Shown: positions 9,000 to 18,314, counted from the first letter of the stretch. The stretch: DNA of 64,000 nt from R-RK-3 sp963834945 (GCA_963834945.1 CAWIDT010000001.1:434001-498000); one strand, 5' to 3'. The notes: a model not told the origin generated them from the letters alone. Numbers and translations are program-made.

Positions 9000-9936
9000 C
9001 TAAAACATGCGGCGTGGCATGCGGTAGGGCAGCATCGATTTGACGATCTGCGTGCGGAAGCGGTCGAGCGACAGGCTTTCATGCATGGCGACCGTGTCCT
9101 GGCCGAGCAACCGGGTGGAGAGCAGCGACCGCGCATAGAACGGCGCATCCTCAAGCGTTGCCTTGACGGCGGCGCCGGCCTCGCCATCGGCGCGCGTGCC
9201 GCGCGGCATCAGCCACAGCGTCCGTGGCAGGCGGACCGGTTTGGGCGGCTCGACCTCACTCACCGCGCCGCTGTCGTCGGTGCGCAGCACCAGGCTGCTG
9301 CGCCCGCCCTGCCGGTCGATGACATCGTAGAGCAGCGCCGCGCCCTTGCCGTCGCCGAAGCTCGCCCGCGCCCAGTCCCAGTGCGAAAAGCCGTCTTCGA
9401 GCGCCTCGCTGCCGTCATTGAGGTCGAAATAGCCGCTGCCCGTCCACCGCAGGGCGGGGCGCTCCAGCTCCACCTCGATGCGCGAGCATGGCGCAACCGG
9501 CCACCAGCGATGCCGCTCGCCATCATCGAGCGCAAAGCTTCGTCCGGTGATCGCCGCCGGAATGAGCCGCACCCTGCCCTTGATGCGGGAGGGAAACGGC
9601 ACGGTGATTTCATCGATCTGGAAGGTGAGCGCGGTGCCGTCCCATGCCATCGAACTGGGGCCGATGACGAAGCTGGCCGTATCCCGCGTCACCGCCTTGC
9701 GGCCGCGTTCCGTCATCGCCCAGCGGTGGCCGCTGCCGGCCATAGAGCGCCACATTGAGCGCGCAGTGATTGTCGGGCGAGCGACGCCCCGACCAGGCGT
9801 AATAGGGCGAGAACACGCTGCCGATGAAGGCGATGAGGGTGATGCCGTAATGGCCGTCGTCGCTCAGGCCGTCGACATACCACCAGGCATAGCCGCCGGA
9901 TGGAACCGTTTTTGCAAAGCCCAGTCGGCTCTGCAA
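9000..9936 (-). pseudogene. crtC: carotenoid 1,2-hydratase (hydroxyneurosporene synthase), one frameshift
   Basis: CrtC hydrates the terminal double bond of lycopene/neurosporene in spirilloxanthin-series carotenoid synthesis. The N-terminal signature PSGGYAWWYVDGLSDDG and IAFIGSVFSPYYAWSGR is present, and the later RWAMTERGRKAV and WDGTALTFQIDE blocks follow in another frame; one extra base near 9732-9741 (GGCCGGCAGCGG on the coding strand) separates them. The C-terminus (SMLPYRMPRRMF) ends at TAG 9000-9002. No ATG or GTG suits the start; a TTG at 9936 would give 13 residues before PSGG. The frame is open without a stop into the 3' part of crtD (see finding). Lies in the crtD-crtC operon. 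Confidence 0.85.
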
Positions 9937-11411
9937 GGCTTGCGCCGCCAGGCTCCCCGACAAGGCCGCCATCGGCAGCCCCGCGCCCGGATGGCAGCTC
10001 CCGCCGGCGAAATAGAGCCCCGCGATCCGGCTGCGCGCCGCCGCCCTCTGGAAGGAAGCCATCCAGCCGTGCGAGGCCCGCCCGTAAATGGCTCCTCCCG
10101 TCGCCGGATAGGCGCGGTGAAAATCCGCCGGCGTCGTCACCGCCAGGGCCCGGCTGTCCGCCTCGATCCGAAGGCCGCAGCGGGCCAGTGTTGCGAACAT
10201 TGAATCGGAGCATTGGTTGACCTCCCCCTCATCGAAGCGATGTCTGTCCCCCGTCGCCGGGGCGTTTACGATGCAAAGCAGCCGCTCCACGGGCGGCGCG
10301 TCGGTGCCGTCGCTGTCGCCGCGATCCTGCGCGCAGACATAGACGGTGGGCTCGCGGGGCGGGCGCCGTGCGCTGAAAGATGTCGTCGAACTCGGCGGCG
10401 TAATCGCCGGAGAAGAACACCGTATGCCGCAGCAGCGGAAAGCCGGCGGGCGCCGCCGACCATCGCCCAGGTCATGGCTGAAAGCGAGCGGCGCGGCGGC
10501 GGGACGGCCTCGACCGCGCGGCGGGCGTCATCGCCGAAGCCGCCCGTAGCGACGGCGTTCACATCGGCATTGCAGATCACGGCATCGGCTTGCAGCGTCT
10601 CGCCGCTTGCGAGCCGCACGGCCTCGGCGCGGCCCTCCCGGAGGACGATCTCCGCGACCGGCGCGTTGCAGCGTATGTCGCCGCCCTGCCGCCGGACCAG
10701 TGCCGCGAGCGCATCGGCGAGCTTGCGCATGCCGCCCTCGATCAGCCAGACGCCTTCGCGCTCGACATGGGCGATCAGCATCAGCGTCGCGGGCGCGTGG
10801 AAGGGCGAGGAGCCATTATAGGTGGCGTAGCGGGCAAAGAGCTGGCGCAGCCGCAGATCGCGGAAATAGTCGCCCAGCTTGCGCCACAGCGAGGCGTAAG
10901 GCTGGATGCACCAGAGATTGCGCGGGTTGCGTCGCCGCGACCCGCGCGATCAGCCCGGGCAGGCTGGGGCGGCCGCTGCGGATGAATGGCTCCTCCAGCG
11001 TCTCGTAGATGCGCTTGGCGTCGGCGGCAAAGCGGCGATAGCCCTCCGCATCGCGCTGCGCCGCTGAAGCGCCCGATGGCATCGGTCGACTGGCCGATAT
11101 CGGCAAACAGATCGAGCGTGGCGCCACCGGGCCAGGCATGGCGGGCGAGCGTCCGGGCCTGGTGAAGCTGGAGATGATCACCGAGCGAGGCACCCGCGCG
11201 GGCAAACAGCGCCTCGAACACCCAGCGCATGGTGAAGACCGTCGGCCCGGCATCGATCAGATGGCCGCTCGACATCGATCTGGCGCAGCTTGCCGCCTGG
11301 ATGCGCCGCCGCTTCGAGCACCGTCACCTGCACGCCCTGCACCGCCAGATCGAGTGCCGCCGCCAGCCCGCCGATGCCGGCGCCGATGACGATGACTTTC
11401 TCGCTATGCAT
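9937..11411 (-). pseudogene. crtD: methoxyneurosporene dehydrogenase (carotenoid 3,4-desaturase), about five frameshifts
   Basis: CrtD is a FAD-dependent desaturase of the CrtI family. ATG at 11411 begins with the dinucleotide motif VIVIGAGIGGLAAALDLA. Conserved blocks then occur in successive frames: GHLIDAGPTVFTMRWVFE, RDAEGYRRFAADAKRIYE, RNLWCIQPYASLW into HVEREGVWLIEGGMRKLADAL, FFSGDYAAEFDDIFQ, and the C-terminal GLYFAGGSCHPGAGLPMAA. Frame changes fall near 11265, 11060, 10935, 10465 and 10370. All expected blocks are there in order, so the gene is complete but for indels. It is divergent from crtF across a 126-base region with a PpsR-type palindrome. The end is set arbitrarily at the likely crtC start because no stop separates them. 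Confidence 0.85.
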
Positions 11412-11455
11412 GCTCGGGCATTTCCATCATCGGCGTCGACACGCCCTGGGCGATG

Positions 11456-11473
11456 TGTCTATTTTAGTTGACA
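11456..11473. promoter_or_regulatory. PpsR/CrtJ-type palindrome between crtD and crtF
   Basis: TGTCTATTTTAGTTGACA fits the consensus TGT-N12-ACA exactly, with the stronger TGTC-N10-GACA form. The right arm is also a TTGACA, a perfect -35-like hexamer reading toward crtF. PpsR/CrtJ represses photosynthesis genes in air from such sites, normally in pairs; only one good copy is seen here. It sits midway in the divergent region, so it could control both crtDC and crtF-bchC. Confidence 0.75.
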
Positions 11474-11537
11474 GTATAGAATGACACGAAAAACTTACAA
11501 TCGATATCGGCTGCCCACGCCTGCGAGGAACTCAGCC

Positions 11538-12721
11538 ATGCGTCGAGACGGGCTCGGCGGGTTTGCCGCCAATCCGGCAGAGCCGGCGGTCGAGGCGCGC
11601 CGCGGCTGGCTCGACCGCCTCTACGCCGCGCGCGACCGCCTGCTGGCCAGCGCCGCCTTTCAGCGCTGGGCCGCCGCCTTTCCGCTGACACGGCCTATCG
11701 CCGACCGCAATGCGCGGGCGCTGTTCGACATCTGCGCCGGCTTCGTCTATGCGCAGGTGCTGGCCGCCTGCATCCGGCTCAAGCTGTTCGACATGCTCGC
11801 CGAGCGCGCCGCAAACGCCGGAACGCCTCGCGGCGCAATGCGCCATGCCGGCGGACGCCATGCGCCGCCTGCTCGCCGCCGCCGCCGGCGCTCGGCCTGC
11901 TGGCGGAACGCTCGGGCGGGCGCTACGGGCTGGGCATGCTGGGCGCGGCGCTGCGCGGCAATCCGGGCATCGCCGCCATGGTGGAGCATCACGCCATGCT
12001 CTATGACGATCTGCGCGATCCGGTCGCGCTGCTGCGCGGCGGCGGTGCGCGACGCGGCTCGGCGCCTATTGGGCCTATGCGCGGGCGGACAATCCCGGCG
12101 CCATCGACGATGCGGGCATCGCCGGCTATACGGCGCTGATGTCGGCCTCGCAGGCGCTGATCGCCGAGGACATTCTCGACGCCTACGATTTCCGCCGCCA
12201 TGCGCGTCTGCTCGACATCGGCGGCGGCGATGGCGGCTTCCTCATCGCCGCCGCGGCACGCGCGCCCGCGTTGCACCTGACGCTGTTCGACCTGCCGCCC
12301 GTCGCCGAACGCGCCGTCGCGCGCTTCGCCGAGCATGGCCTTGGCGCCCGCGCCGCCGCATTCGGCGGCAACTTCCTCCAGGACGCCCTGCCGCAAGGCG
12401 CCGATCTCATAACCCTTGTCCGCATCATCCTCGACCATGACGACGCGGCGGCCCTGGCGGTGCTGCGCGCCGCCCGCCGCGCCATCGCGCCCGGCGGCAT
12501 GCTGCTGATCGCCGAGCCGATATCCGGACTTGACCGGCTCGCGCGCCGTCACCGACGCCTATTTCGGGCTTTATCTTTTTGCCATGGGACGCGGACGGCC
12601 GCGCAGCCTTGCTCAGATCGAGGCGCTTCTCGATACCGCCGGATTTTGCCGCGCCCGCGCCATTCCGACCCGCCGCCCCTTGCTGACAAACCTTGTCACA
12701 GCCCGTCCCCGAAACGGGTGA
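11538..12721 (+). pseudogene. crtF: hydroxyneurosporene O-methyltransferase, about four frameshifts
   Basis: CrtF methylates the carotenoid 1-hydroxyl with S-adenosylmethionine to give the methoxy group of spirilloxanthin or spheroidene. ATG at 11538 has GAGGA about ten bases upstream. The dimerisation domain (PLTRPIADRNARALFDICAGF, YAQVLAACIRLKLFDML) is followed in shifted frames by the SAM-binding motif LLDIGGGDGGFLIAAA, then ITLVRIILDHDD and GGMLLIAEPISG, and finally RAVTDAYFGLYLFAMGRGR to TGA at 12719-12721. Frame changes are near 11820, 11888, 12045 and 12530. It heads the crtF-bchC-puf direction; a separate promoter region follows before bchC. Confidence 0.85.
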
Positions 12722-12752
12722 GGAATAGACAATTTGTATTGACAGTCTTGTG

Positions 12753-12770
12753 TGTCAAGTTCACCTTACA
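12753..12770. promoter_or_regulatory. PpsR/CrtJ-type palindrome upstream of bchC
   Basis: TGTCAAGTTCACCTTACA matches TGT-N12-ACA. Just upstream is TTGACA (12739-12744), a -35-like hexamer. The ACAGTCTTGTGTGT stretch between them adds a further inverted half-site. The bchC promoter is a classic CrtJ/PpsR target in purple bacteria, which supports the call; no good -10 hexamer was found at ideal spacing. Confidence 0.65.
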
Positions 12771-12810
12771 CTTACTGAATTTGCGTTAAGGACGGCGGCG
12801 CGGGGGCCGA

Positions 12811-13754
12811 ATGCAGAGCCTGGCAGTCATATTCGAGAAGCCGCAGCAGCTGGTGCTCGGGGCCCTCGAACTCTCCGCAGCGGGCGACAGCGACGTTGTT
12901 GTCGATATGGAATGGACGGGCATCAGCACAGGCACGGAACGGCTGTTTGTGGTCGGGCCGCATGCCGCCCTTCCCCGGAATGGGCTATCCGCTTGTTCCC
13001 GGCTATGAATCGGTTGGCCGCATCGCCCAAGCCGGCGCCGAGATCGGGCCGCCGCGAAGGCGACCCGTGTCTTCGTTCCCGGCGCGAATTGCTATGGCGA
13101 GGTGCGCGGACTGTTCGGCGGTGCCGCCTCGCGCGTCGTCGTCGATGGCGGCGCGGGTCGTTCCGGTCGGCGACACGGTGGGCGAAAGCGGCGTGCTCCT
13201 GGCGCTGGCGGCAACCGCGCATCGCGCCATCAGCGTGCCGCGCGAAGGCGTTCCCGAACTCATCATCGGTCATGGCGTGCTCGGCCGGCTGATCGCGCGG
13301 CTCGCGGTCATCGCCGGCGGCAATCCCGTCGTCTGGGAGCGCGAGCCGATGCGGCGCGGGCGGCGCGCTCGGCTATACGGTGGTCGATCCGGCCGAGGAT
13401 ACCCGCCGCGACTACCCGATCATCTGCGATGTCAGCGGCGATGCCTCGCTCATCGACACGCTCATCGGACGGCTGGCGCGCGGCGGCGAGATCGTGCTCG
13501 CCGGCTTCTACGACAGCCGATCAGCTTTGCCTTTCCGCCCGCCTTCATGCGCGAAGCGCGCCTGTCGGTCGCTGCCCAGTGGCATCCATCCGACCTCGCC
13601 TCCGTCGCCTACTCTGGTCGAGACGGGCAAGCTTTCGCTCGACGGCCTGATCACGCACTGCCAGCCGGCGGCCCAAGCCGAAGACGCCTATCGAACCGCG
13701 TTCGGCGATCCGGGCTGCCTGAAAATGATCCTGGATTGGAGATCTGCCTCATGA
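12811..13754 (+). pseudogene. bchC: bacteriochlorophyllide a dehydrogenase (chlorophyllide 3-hydroxyethyl dehydrogenase), about seven frameshifts
   Basis: BchC oxidises the C3-hydroxyethyl group to acetyl. It belongs to the zinc-less medium-chain dehydrogenase family. Start MQSLAVIFEKPQQLVLGAL and WTGISTGTERL are normal; then blocks GMGYPLVPGYESVGR, VFVPGANCYGEVRGLFGGA, PVGDTVGESGVLLALAATAHRAI, VVDPAEDTRRDYPIICDVSG, FAFPPAFMREARLSVAAQW and LVETGKLSLDGLITHCQP occur in order in different frames. Shifts lie near 12945, 13048, 13067, 13155, 13350, 13517 and 13605. Several are plain homopolymer expansions: TTT for TT, GGG for GG, CCC for CC. The stop overlaps bchX (ATGA). Confidence 0.88.
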
Positions 13755-14755
13755 CGACGATTTTCGACGCCAATGCCGGCCGGTCGGACAGGGCTCCGGA
13801 CGACACCCAGGACCTCGGCGAGCCGGACGCGGAGTCCGCCAAGCCGGCGAAGGACACTCAGATCATCGCCATCTACGGCAAGGGCGGCATCGGCAAGAGC
13901 TTCACCCTCGCCAACCTCTCCTACATGATGGCGCAGCAGGGCAAGCGCGTGCTGCTGATCGGCTGCGACCCCAAGAGCGACACCACCTCGCTCCTGTTCG
14001 GCGGACGCGCCTGCCCGACCATCATCGAGACCTCTTCGCGCAAGAAGCTTGAGGGCGCGGCGGTCGCGATCGGCGATGTCTGCTTCAAGCGCGACGGCGT
14101 GTTCGCCATGGAGCTGGGCGGCCCGGAGGTCGGGCGCGGCTGCGGCGGACGCGGCATCATTCACGGCTTCGAGCTGCTGGAAAAGCTCGGCTTCCACGAA
14201 TGGGGCTTCGACTACGTGCTGCTCGATTTCCTCGGCGACGTGGTCTGCGGCGGCTTCGGCCTGCCGATCGCCCGCGACATGTGCCAGAAGGTGATCGTCG
14301 TCGGCTCCAACGATCTGCAGTCGCTCTACGTCGCCAACAATGTCTGCTCGGCGGTGGATTATTTCCGCAAGCTGGGCGGCAATGTCGGCGTCGCGGGCAT
14401 GGTCATCAACAAGGATGACGGCACGGGCGAAGCGGCGGCCTTCTCCGAAGCGGTCGGCATTCCGGTGCTCGCGGCGATCCCCCAGCATGACGACATCCGC
14501 CGCAAGAGCGCCAATTACGAGATCATCGGCCGTCCGGGCACCGAATGGGCGCCGCTGTTCGAGCATCTGGCCACCAATGTCGCCGAAGCGCCGCCCGTGC
14601 GCCCCACGCCGCTGACGCAGGACGGCCTGCTCGGCCTGTTCAAGGGCGAGGCGGTCGGGCGCGGCGTGGTGCTGCAGCCGGCGAGCTTTGAGGATATGTG
14701 CGGCGGCACCATCGTGACCAAGCCGTCCCTCGAAGTCGTCTACGAGACGGTGTGA
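13751..14755 (+). CDS. bchX: chlorophyllide a reductase iron protein subunit X
   Basis: A 334-residue NifH-like ATPase that feeds electrons to BchY-BchZ to reduce ring B of chlorophyllide a. P-loop YGKGGIGKS (residues 42-50), switch region and the two 4Fe-4S cysteines in GRGCGGRG and DVVCGGFGLP are intact. The N-terminal 35 residues are a hydrophilic extension usual for BchX. It overlaps bchC by four bases and is followed by bchY after four bases. Unlike its two neighbours it has no frameshift at all. Confidence 0.97.
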   Translation: MTTIFDANAGRSDRAPDDTQDLGEPDAESAKPAKDTQIIAIYGKGGIGKSFTLANLSYMMAQQGKRVLLIGCDPKSDTTSLLFGGRACPTIIETSSRKKLEGAAVAIGDVCFKRDGVFAMELGGPEVGRGCGGRGIIHGFELLEKLGFHEWGFDYVLLDFLGDVVCGGFGLPIARDMCQKVIVVGSNDLQSLYVANNVCSAVDYFRKLGGNVGVAGMVINKDDGTGEAAAFSEAVGIPVLAAIPQHDDIRRKSANYEIIGRPGTEWAPLFEHLATNVAEAPPVRPTPLTQDGLLGLFKGEAVGRGVVLQPASFEDMCGGTIVTKPSLEVVYETV

Positions 14756-14759
14756 GGCC

Positions 14760-16374
14760 ATGACGTCACCCTCCGACAGCTTCACCGAAACCGCTCGACC
14801 GGGGCGAGGTCGTCTATGACGATCCGGCCACGGCGGACGTGTCGGTCGGCAGCACCGGATTGAGCCAAGCTGCCGGGTCCGCCCTCGCGCCGGGCGACGG
14901 CGTCGGCTGCCATGCCGGACGCGCCGAGATGCTGAAGGCGGCGGAAACCGCCGGCAACAGCGACACGCTGAAACGCTACGCCGCCGACTACCCGATGGGG
15001 CCGCACGACCAGCCGCAAAGCATGTGCCCCGCCTTCGGCTCGCTGCGCGTCGGACTTCGCATGCGCCGCACCGCCAGCGTGCTGTGCGGCTCGGCCTGCT
15101 GCGTCTATGGCCTGACCTTCACCTCGCATTTCTACGGCGCCAAGCGCACCGTCGGCTATGTGCCGTTCAACTCCGAAACGCTGGTGACCGGCAAGCTGTT
15201 CGAGGATCTGCGCGAGGCGGTGTTCGCCCTCGCCGATCCCGAGCTTTACGACGCCGTCGTCGTCACCAATCTGTGCGTGCCGACCGCCTCCGGCGTGCCG
15301 CTGCGGCTGCTGCCGAAAGAGATCAACGGCGTGCGTATCATCGGCATCGACGTGCCGGGCTTCGGCGTGCCGACCCATGCCGAGGCGAAGGACGTTCTCG
15401 CCGGCGCGATGCTGGCCTTTGCCCGCAATGAAGCGATGGACGGCCCGGTCGCTGCACCGCGCGGCGGCCTTGCCGAGAAGCCGACCGTGACGCTGGTCGG
15501 CGAGATGTTCCCCGCCGATCCGGTCGGCATCGGCATGATGCTGGAGCCGATGGGGCTCGCCGCCGGTCCGGTCGTGCCGACGCGCGAATGGCGCGAGCTT
15601 TACTGCGGCGCTCGACTGCGCCGTGGTCGCCGCGATCCATCCCTTTTATACCGCCAGCTTCCGCGAATTCGAGCTGGCGCGGCCGGCCCATCGTCGGCTC
15701 GGCCCCGGTCGGGGTCGACGGCACCGCCGCCTGGCTCGACGCCATCGGCAACGGCGGCGGGCGTTTCCGCCGAAATGCGCGACGCGGCTAAGAACCGTTT
15801 CCTGCCCGTCATCGGCGCCACGCTCGCCAAATCCCCGATCAAGGGCCGCATCACGCTCTCCGGCTATGAAGGCTCCGAGCTGATCGTCGCACGCCTGCTG
15901 GTCGAGAGCGGCGCGGACGTGCCCTATGTCGGCACCGCCTGCCCGCGCACGCCATGGTCGGAGGCCGACCGCGAATGGCTGGAGGCCAAGGGCGTCCATG
16001 TGCAATATCGCGCCTCGCTGGAGCACGACCTAGCCGCCTTCGCCGAGTTCAAGCCCGACCTCGCCATCGGCACCACGCCGGTCGTGCAGAAGGCGAAGGA
16101 GGCGAAAACCCCGGCGCTGTACTTCACCAACCTCATTTCCGCCCGTCCGCTGATGGGCGCGATGGGCGCCGGCTCGCTGGCCCAGGTGGTCAACGCCGCG
16201 CTCGCCAATCGCGACCGCTTTTTGCAGATGGATGAATTCTTCGCCGGCACCGGCACGGGCGAGAATTCCGGCATCTGGGAGGACACGCCCAAGCCGCAGC
16301 CCAAATTCCGCGAGCGCTACGCCAAGCGGATGGAGGCCCTCTCCAAGCAGCGCAAGTCCGAGGAGATGATCTGA
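14760..16374 (+). pseudogene. bchY: chlorophyllide a reductase subunit Y, about four frameshifts
   Basis: NifD-like subunit of chlorophyllide a reductase. ATG at 14760 starts MTSPSDSFTETA, then the frame shifts by one near 14797 to DRGEVVYDDPATADVS. Cluster cysteines are visible in DGVGCHAG, SMCPAFGSL and VLCGSACCVYG. After a clean 800 bases there are three further one-base shifts near 15606, 15680 and 15758, joining REWRELY, AVVAAIHPFYTASFREFEL, GRPIVGSAPVGVDGTAAW and GVSAEMRDAAKNRF. The rest to KQRKSEEMI is clean. Its TGA (16372-16374) shares a base with an ATG that looks like the ancestral bchZ start. Confidence 0.9.
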
Positions 16375-16520
16375 TGCTCATCCTCGATCATCTCCTCAGT
16401 CGTCATCCCGGAAGCCCGCAGGGCTGTCCGGGATCCAATCGCGGATCAATAGGCACTTTGCCGGGAATCGAGGCGAGTGATCGAATGGTCCCCTTCGCTT
16501 CCAGGGGTCACACATGCTGA
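16374..16520 (+). CDS. short leader frame 1 between bchY and bchZ (decayed bchZ start)
   Basis: A 48-codon frame beginning MLILDH, the same residues that begin BchZ, directly coupled to bchY by TGATG. After the first six codons the sequence departs into a REP-like hairpin and carries on in frame to a TGA at 16518-16520, which lies inside the ATGCTGA start of the next copy. It looks like the original bchZ start cut off by an insertion. Whether a peptide matters is unknown; the frame may only keep ribosomes moving toward bchZ. Confidence 0.4.
   Translation: MLILDHLLSRHPGSPQGCPGSNRGSIGTLPGIEASDRMVPFASRGHTC
16405..16434. repeat. REP-like hairpin inserted after the ancestral bchZ start
   Basis: ATCCCGGA-AGCCC-GCA-GGGCT-G-TCCGGGAT: a near-perfect two-part stem of 13 pairs with one bulged base. 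Palindromes of this CCCGG type are scattered in many Rhizobiales intergenic spaces. It sits 30 bases into the first copy of the bchZ 5' end, inside the bchXYZ operon. Confidence 0.7.
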
Positions 16521-16600
16521 TCCTCGACCATGATCGCGGGTTGTTTGGTTTGCGCGATCACGACGTCGCGCGTGCGGCTCCAGGGAGGCGGTCATGCTGA
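16514..16600 (+). CDS. short leader frame 2 between bchY and bchZ (second partial bchZ start)
   Basis: A 28-codon frame beginning MLILDHDRG. Its first 26 bases (from the C before the ATG) are identical to those at the true bchZ start 80 bases downstream. Its TGA at 16598-16600 is embedded in the ATGCTGA of bchZ. It is therefore a tandem copy of the bchZ start, and its stop overlaps the next start by seven bases. Likely function, if any, is translational coupling. Confidence 0.4.
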   Translation: MLILDHDRGLFGLRDHDVARAAPGRRSC

Positions 16601-18045
16601 TCCTCGACCATGATCGCGCGGGGGGCTACTGGGGCTCCGTCTATGTATTCGCCGCGATCAAGGGCCTGCAAGTCATCATCGACGGGCCGGTCGGCTGCGA
16701 GAACCTGCCCGTCACCGCTGTGCTGCACTATACCGACGCGCTGCCGCCGCATGAGCTGCCCATCGTCGTGACGGGCCTGGGCGAGGAAGAACTCGGCCAG
16801 CACGGCACCGAAGGGGCGCTGCGCCGCGCCCACAAGACGCTCGATCCGCATCTGCCGAGCGTCGTCGTCACCGGCTCGATCGCCGAGATGATCGGCGGCG
16901 GCGTCACGCCCGAGGGCACCGGCATCCAGCGCTTCCTGCCGCGCACCATCGACGAGGACCAGTGGCAGAGCGCCGACCGCGCCATGTTCTGGCTGTGGAC
17001 CGAGTACGGCGCCAAGAAGATCCCCGCGCGCAAGCCCCGCAAGGAGGGCGAGCGCCCGCGCGTCAATATCATCGGCCCGGCCTATGGCACGTTCAACATG
17101 CCGTCGGACCTCGCCGAAATCCGCCGCCTGATCGAAGGCATCGGCGCGGATGTCAATATGGTGTTCCCGCTCGGCAGTCACCTCGCCGACGTGCCGCGCC
17201 TTGTCGATGCCGACGTGAATGTCTGCCTTTACCGCGAATTCGGCCGCGCGCTGTGCGAGGCGCTTGAGCGGCCCTATCTCCAGGCGCCGATCGGCCTGCA
17301 TTCCACGACGAAATTCCTCCGCATGCTCGGCGAAATGCTTGGCGTCGATCCCGAGCCGTTCATCGCCAGGGAAAAGCACACCACCATCAAGCCGCTCTGG
17401 GATCTGTGGCGCTCGGTGACGCAGGATTTCTTCGCCACCGCCAGCTTCGCCATCGTCGCCAACGACACCTATGCGCGCGGCGTGCGCAATTTCCTGGAAC
17501 ATGAGATGGGCCTGCCCTGCGCCTTCGCGGTGTCGCGCATCGCCGGCGGCAAGACCGACAACGCCGCCGTGCGGACCAAGATCGCCCAGACCAAGCCGCT
17601 GATCCTGTTCGGCAGCTACAATGAACGCATGTATGCGGCGGAGGCCGGCGGCCGCTCGATGTACATCCCGGCCTCGTTCCCCGGCGCCATCATCCGCCGC
17701 CACACCGGCACGCCTTTCATGGGCTATTCCGGCGCCACCTATCTCGTGCAGGAGGTGTGCAACGCGCTGTTCGACGCGCTGTTCCACATCCTGCCGCTCG
17801 GCACCGATCTCGACAAGGTCGACGCCACCCCCGCGAAACGCGAGGCGCAACTGGGCTGGCAGGACGACGCCATCGCCGCGCTGGACGCGATGGTCGAGGC
17901 CGAGCCGGTGCTCGTGCGCATTTCCGCCGCCAAACGCCTGCGCGACGCCGCCGAGCGGGCCGCGCGCTTTGACGGTGAAACACAGGTCACATCAGCCCAT
18001 CTGGACCGCGCGAGCGCCTGGCTCGCAGGCATGCGGGCGGCATGA
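16594..18045 (+). CDS. bchZ: chlorophyllide a reductase subunit Z
   Basis: A 483-residue NifK-like subunit of chlorophyllide a reductase. Intact, with GPVGCENLPVTAVLHYTDALPPHE near the N-terminus (cluster cysteine), and the full C-terminal region through ATYLVQEVCNALFDALFHILP. The ATG at 16594 has AGGGAGG seven bases upstream. Instead of overlapping bchY, it is separated from it by 219 bases holding two partial copies of its own 5' end and a hairpin. pufQ follows 32 bases after its stop. Confidence 0.96.
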   Translation: MLILDHDRAGGYWGSVYVFAAIKGLQVIIDGPVGCENLPVTAVLHYTDALPPHELPIVVTGLGEEELGQHGTEGALRRAHKTLDPHLPSVVVTGSIAEMIGGGVTPEGTGIQRFLPRTIDEDQWQSADRAMFWLWTEYGAKKIPARKPRKEGERPRVNIIGPAYGTFNMPSDLAEIRRLIEGIGADVNMVFPLGSHLADVPRLVDADVNVCLYREFGRALCEALERPYLQAPIGLHSTTKFLRMLGEMLGVDPEPFIAREKHTTIKPLWDLWRSVTQDFFATASFAIVANDTYARGVRNFLEHEMGLPCAFAVSRIAGGKTDNAAVRTKIAQTKPLILFGSYNERMYAAEAGGRSMYIPASFPGAIIRRHTGTPFMGYSGATYLVQEVCNALFDALFHILPLGTDLDKVDATPAKREAQLGWQDDAIAALDAMVEAEPVLVRISAAKRLRDAAERAARFDGETQVTSAHLDRASAWLAGMRAA

Positions 18046-18077
18046 GCTGAATGAAGACGATAGCGGAGGAGCAACCC

Positions 18078-18314
18078 ATGACCACGGCACAGGACCCTGT
18101 GATGATGACGCGCCGCGCCCGCCGCCACCGCGAGGAGCGCGACTACCGCATCGTCTTCTGGATCGCCTTTCCGTTCTTCCTCTTGTTCACGGCGCTGTCG
18201 CGGCTCGATCCGCGCCGCATCTGGGCGCCGGCGCAATCGGGCAAACCGCGCCGATCGATCTTCCGCGACGCCTGGATCGAGGCCCATTCGTCGATACCGT
18301 TCGCCTTCATGTAG
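18078..18314 (+). CDS. pufQ: PufQ-like protein
   Basis: A 78-residue protein with one membrane helix (RIVFWIAFPFFLLFTALSRL) and a C-terminal RDAWIEAHSSIPFAFM. Size, single span, basic flanks and position between bchZ and pufB match PufQ, which is needed for bacteriochlorophyll delivery and RC-LH1 formation in Rhodobacter. The frame is open to an ATG at 18051, but GGAGGAG sits seven bases before the ATG at 18078, so that start is used. Sequence similarity to classical PufQ is weak, so the name rests partly on context. Confidence 0.72.
   Translation: MTTAQDPVMMTRRARRHREERDYRIVFWIAFPFFLLFTALSRLDPRRIWAPAQSGKPRRSIFRDAWIEAHSSIPFAFM

Noticed and set aside
16558..17850. 430-codon open frame antisense to bchZ
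   Set aside because: Composition-driven shadow of a GC-rich gene; no motif, and bchZ is certain on the other strand. The same applies to 26015-28090, 36019-38289 and 4316-6070 on the - strand.
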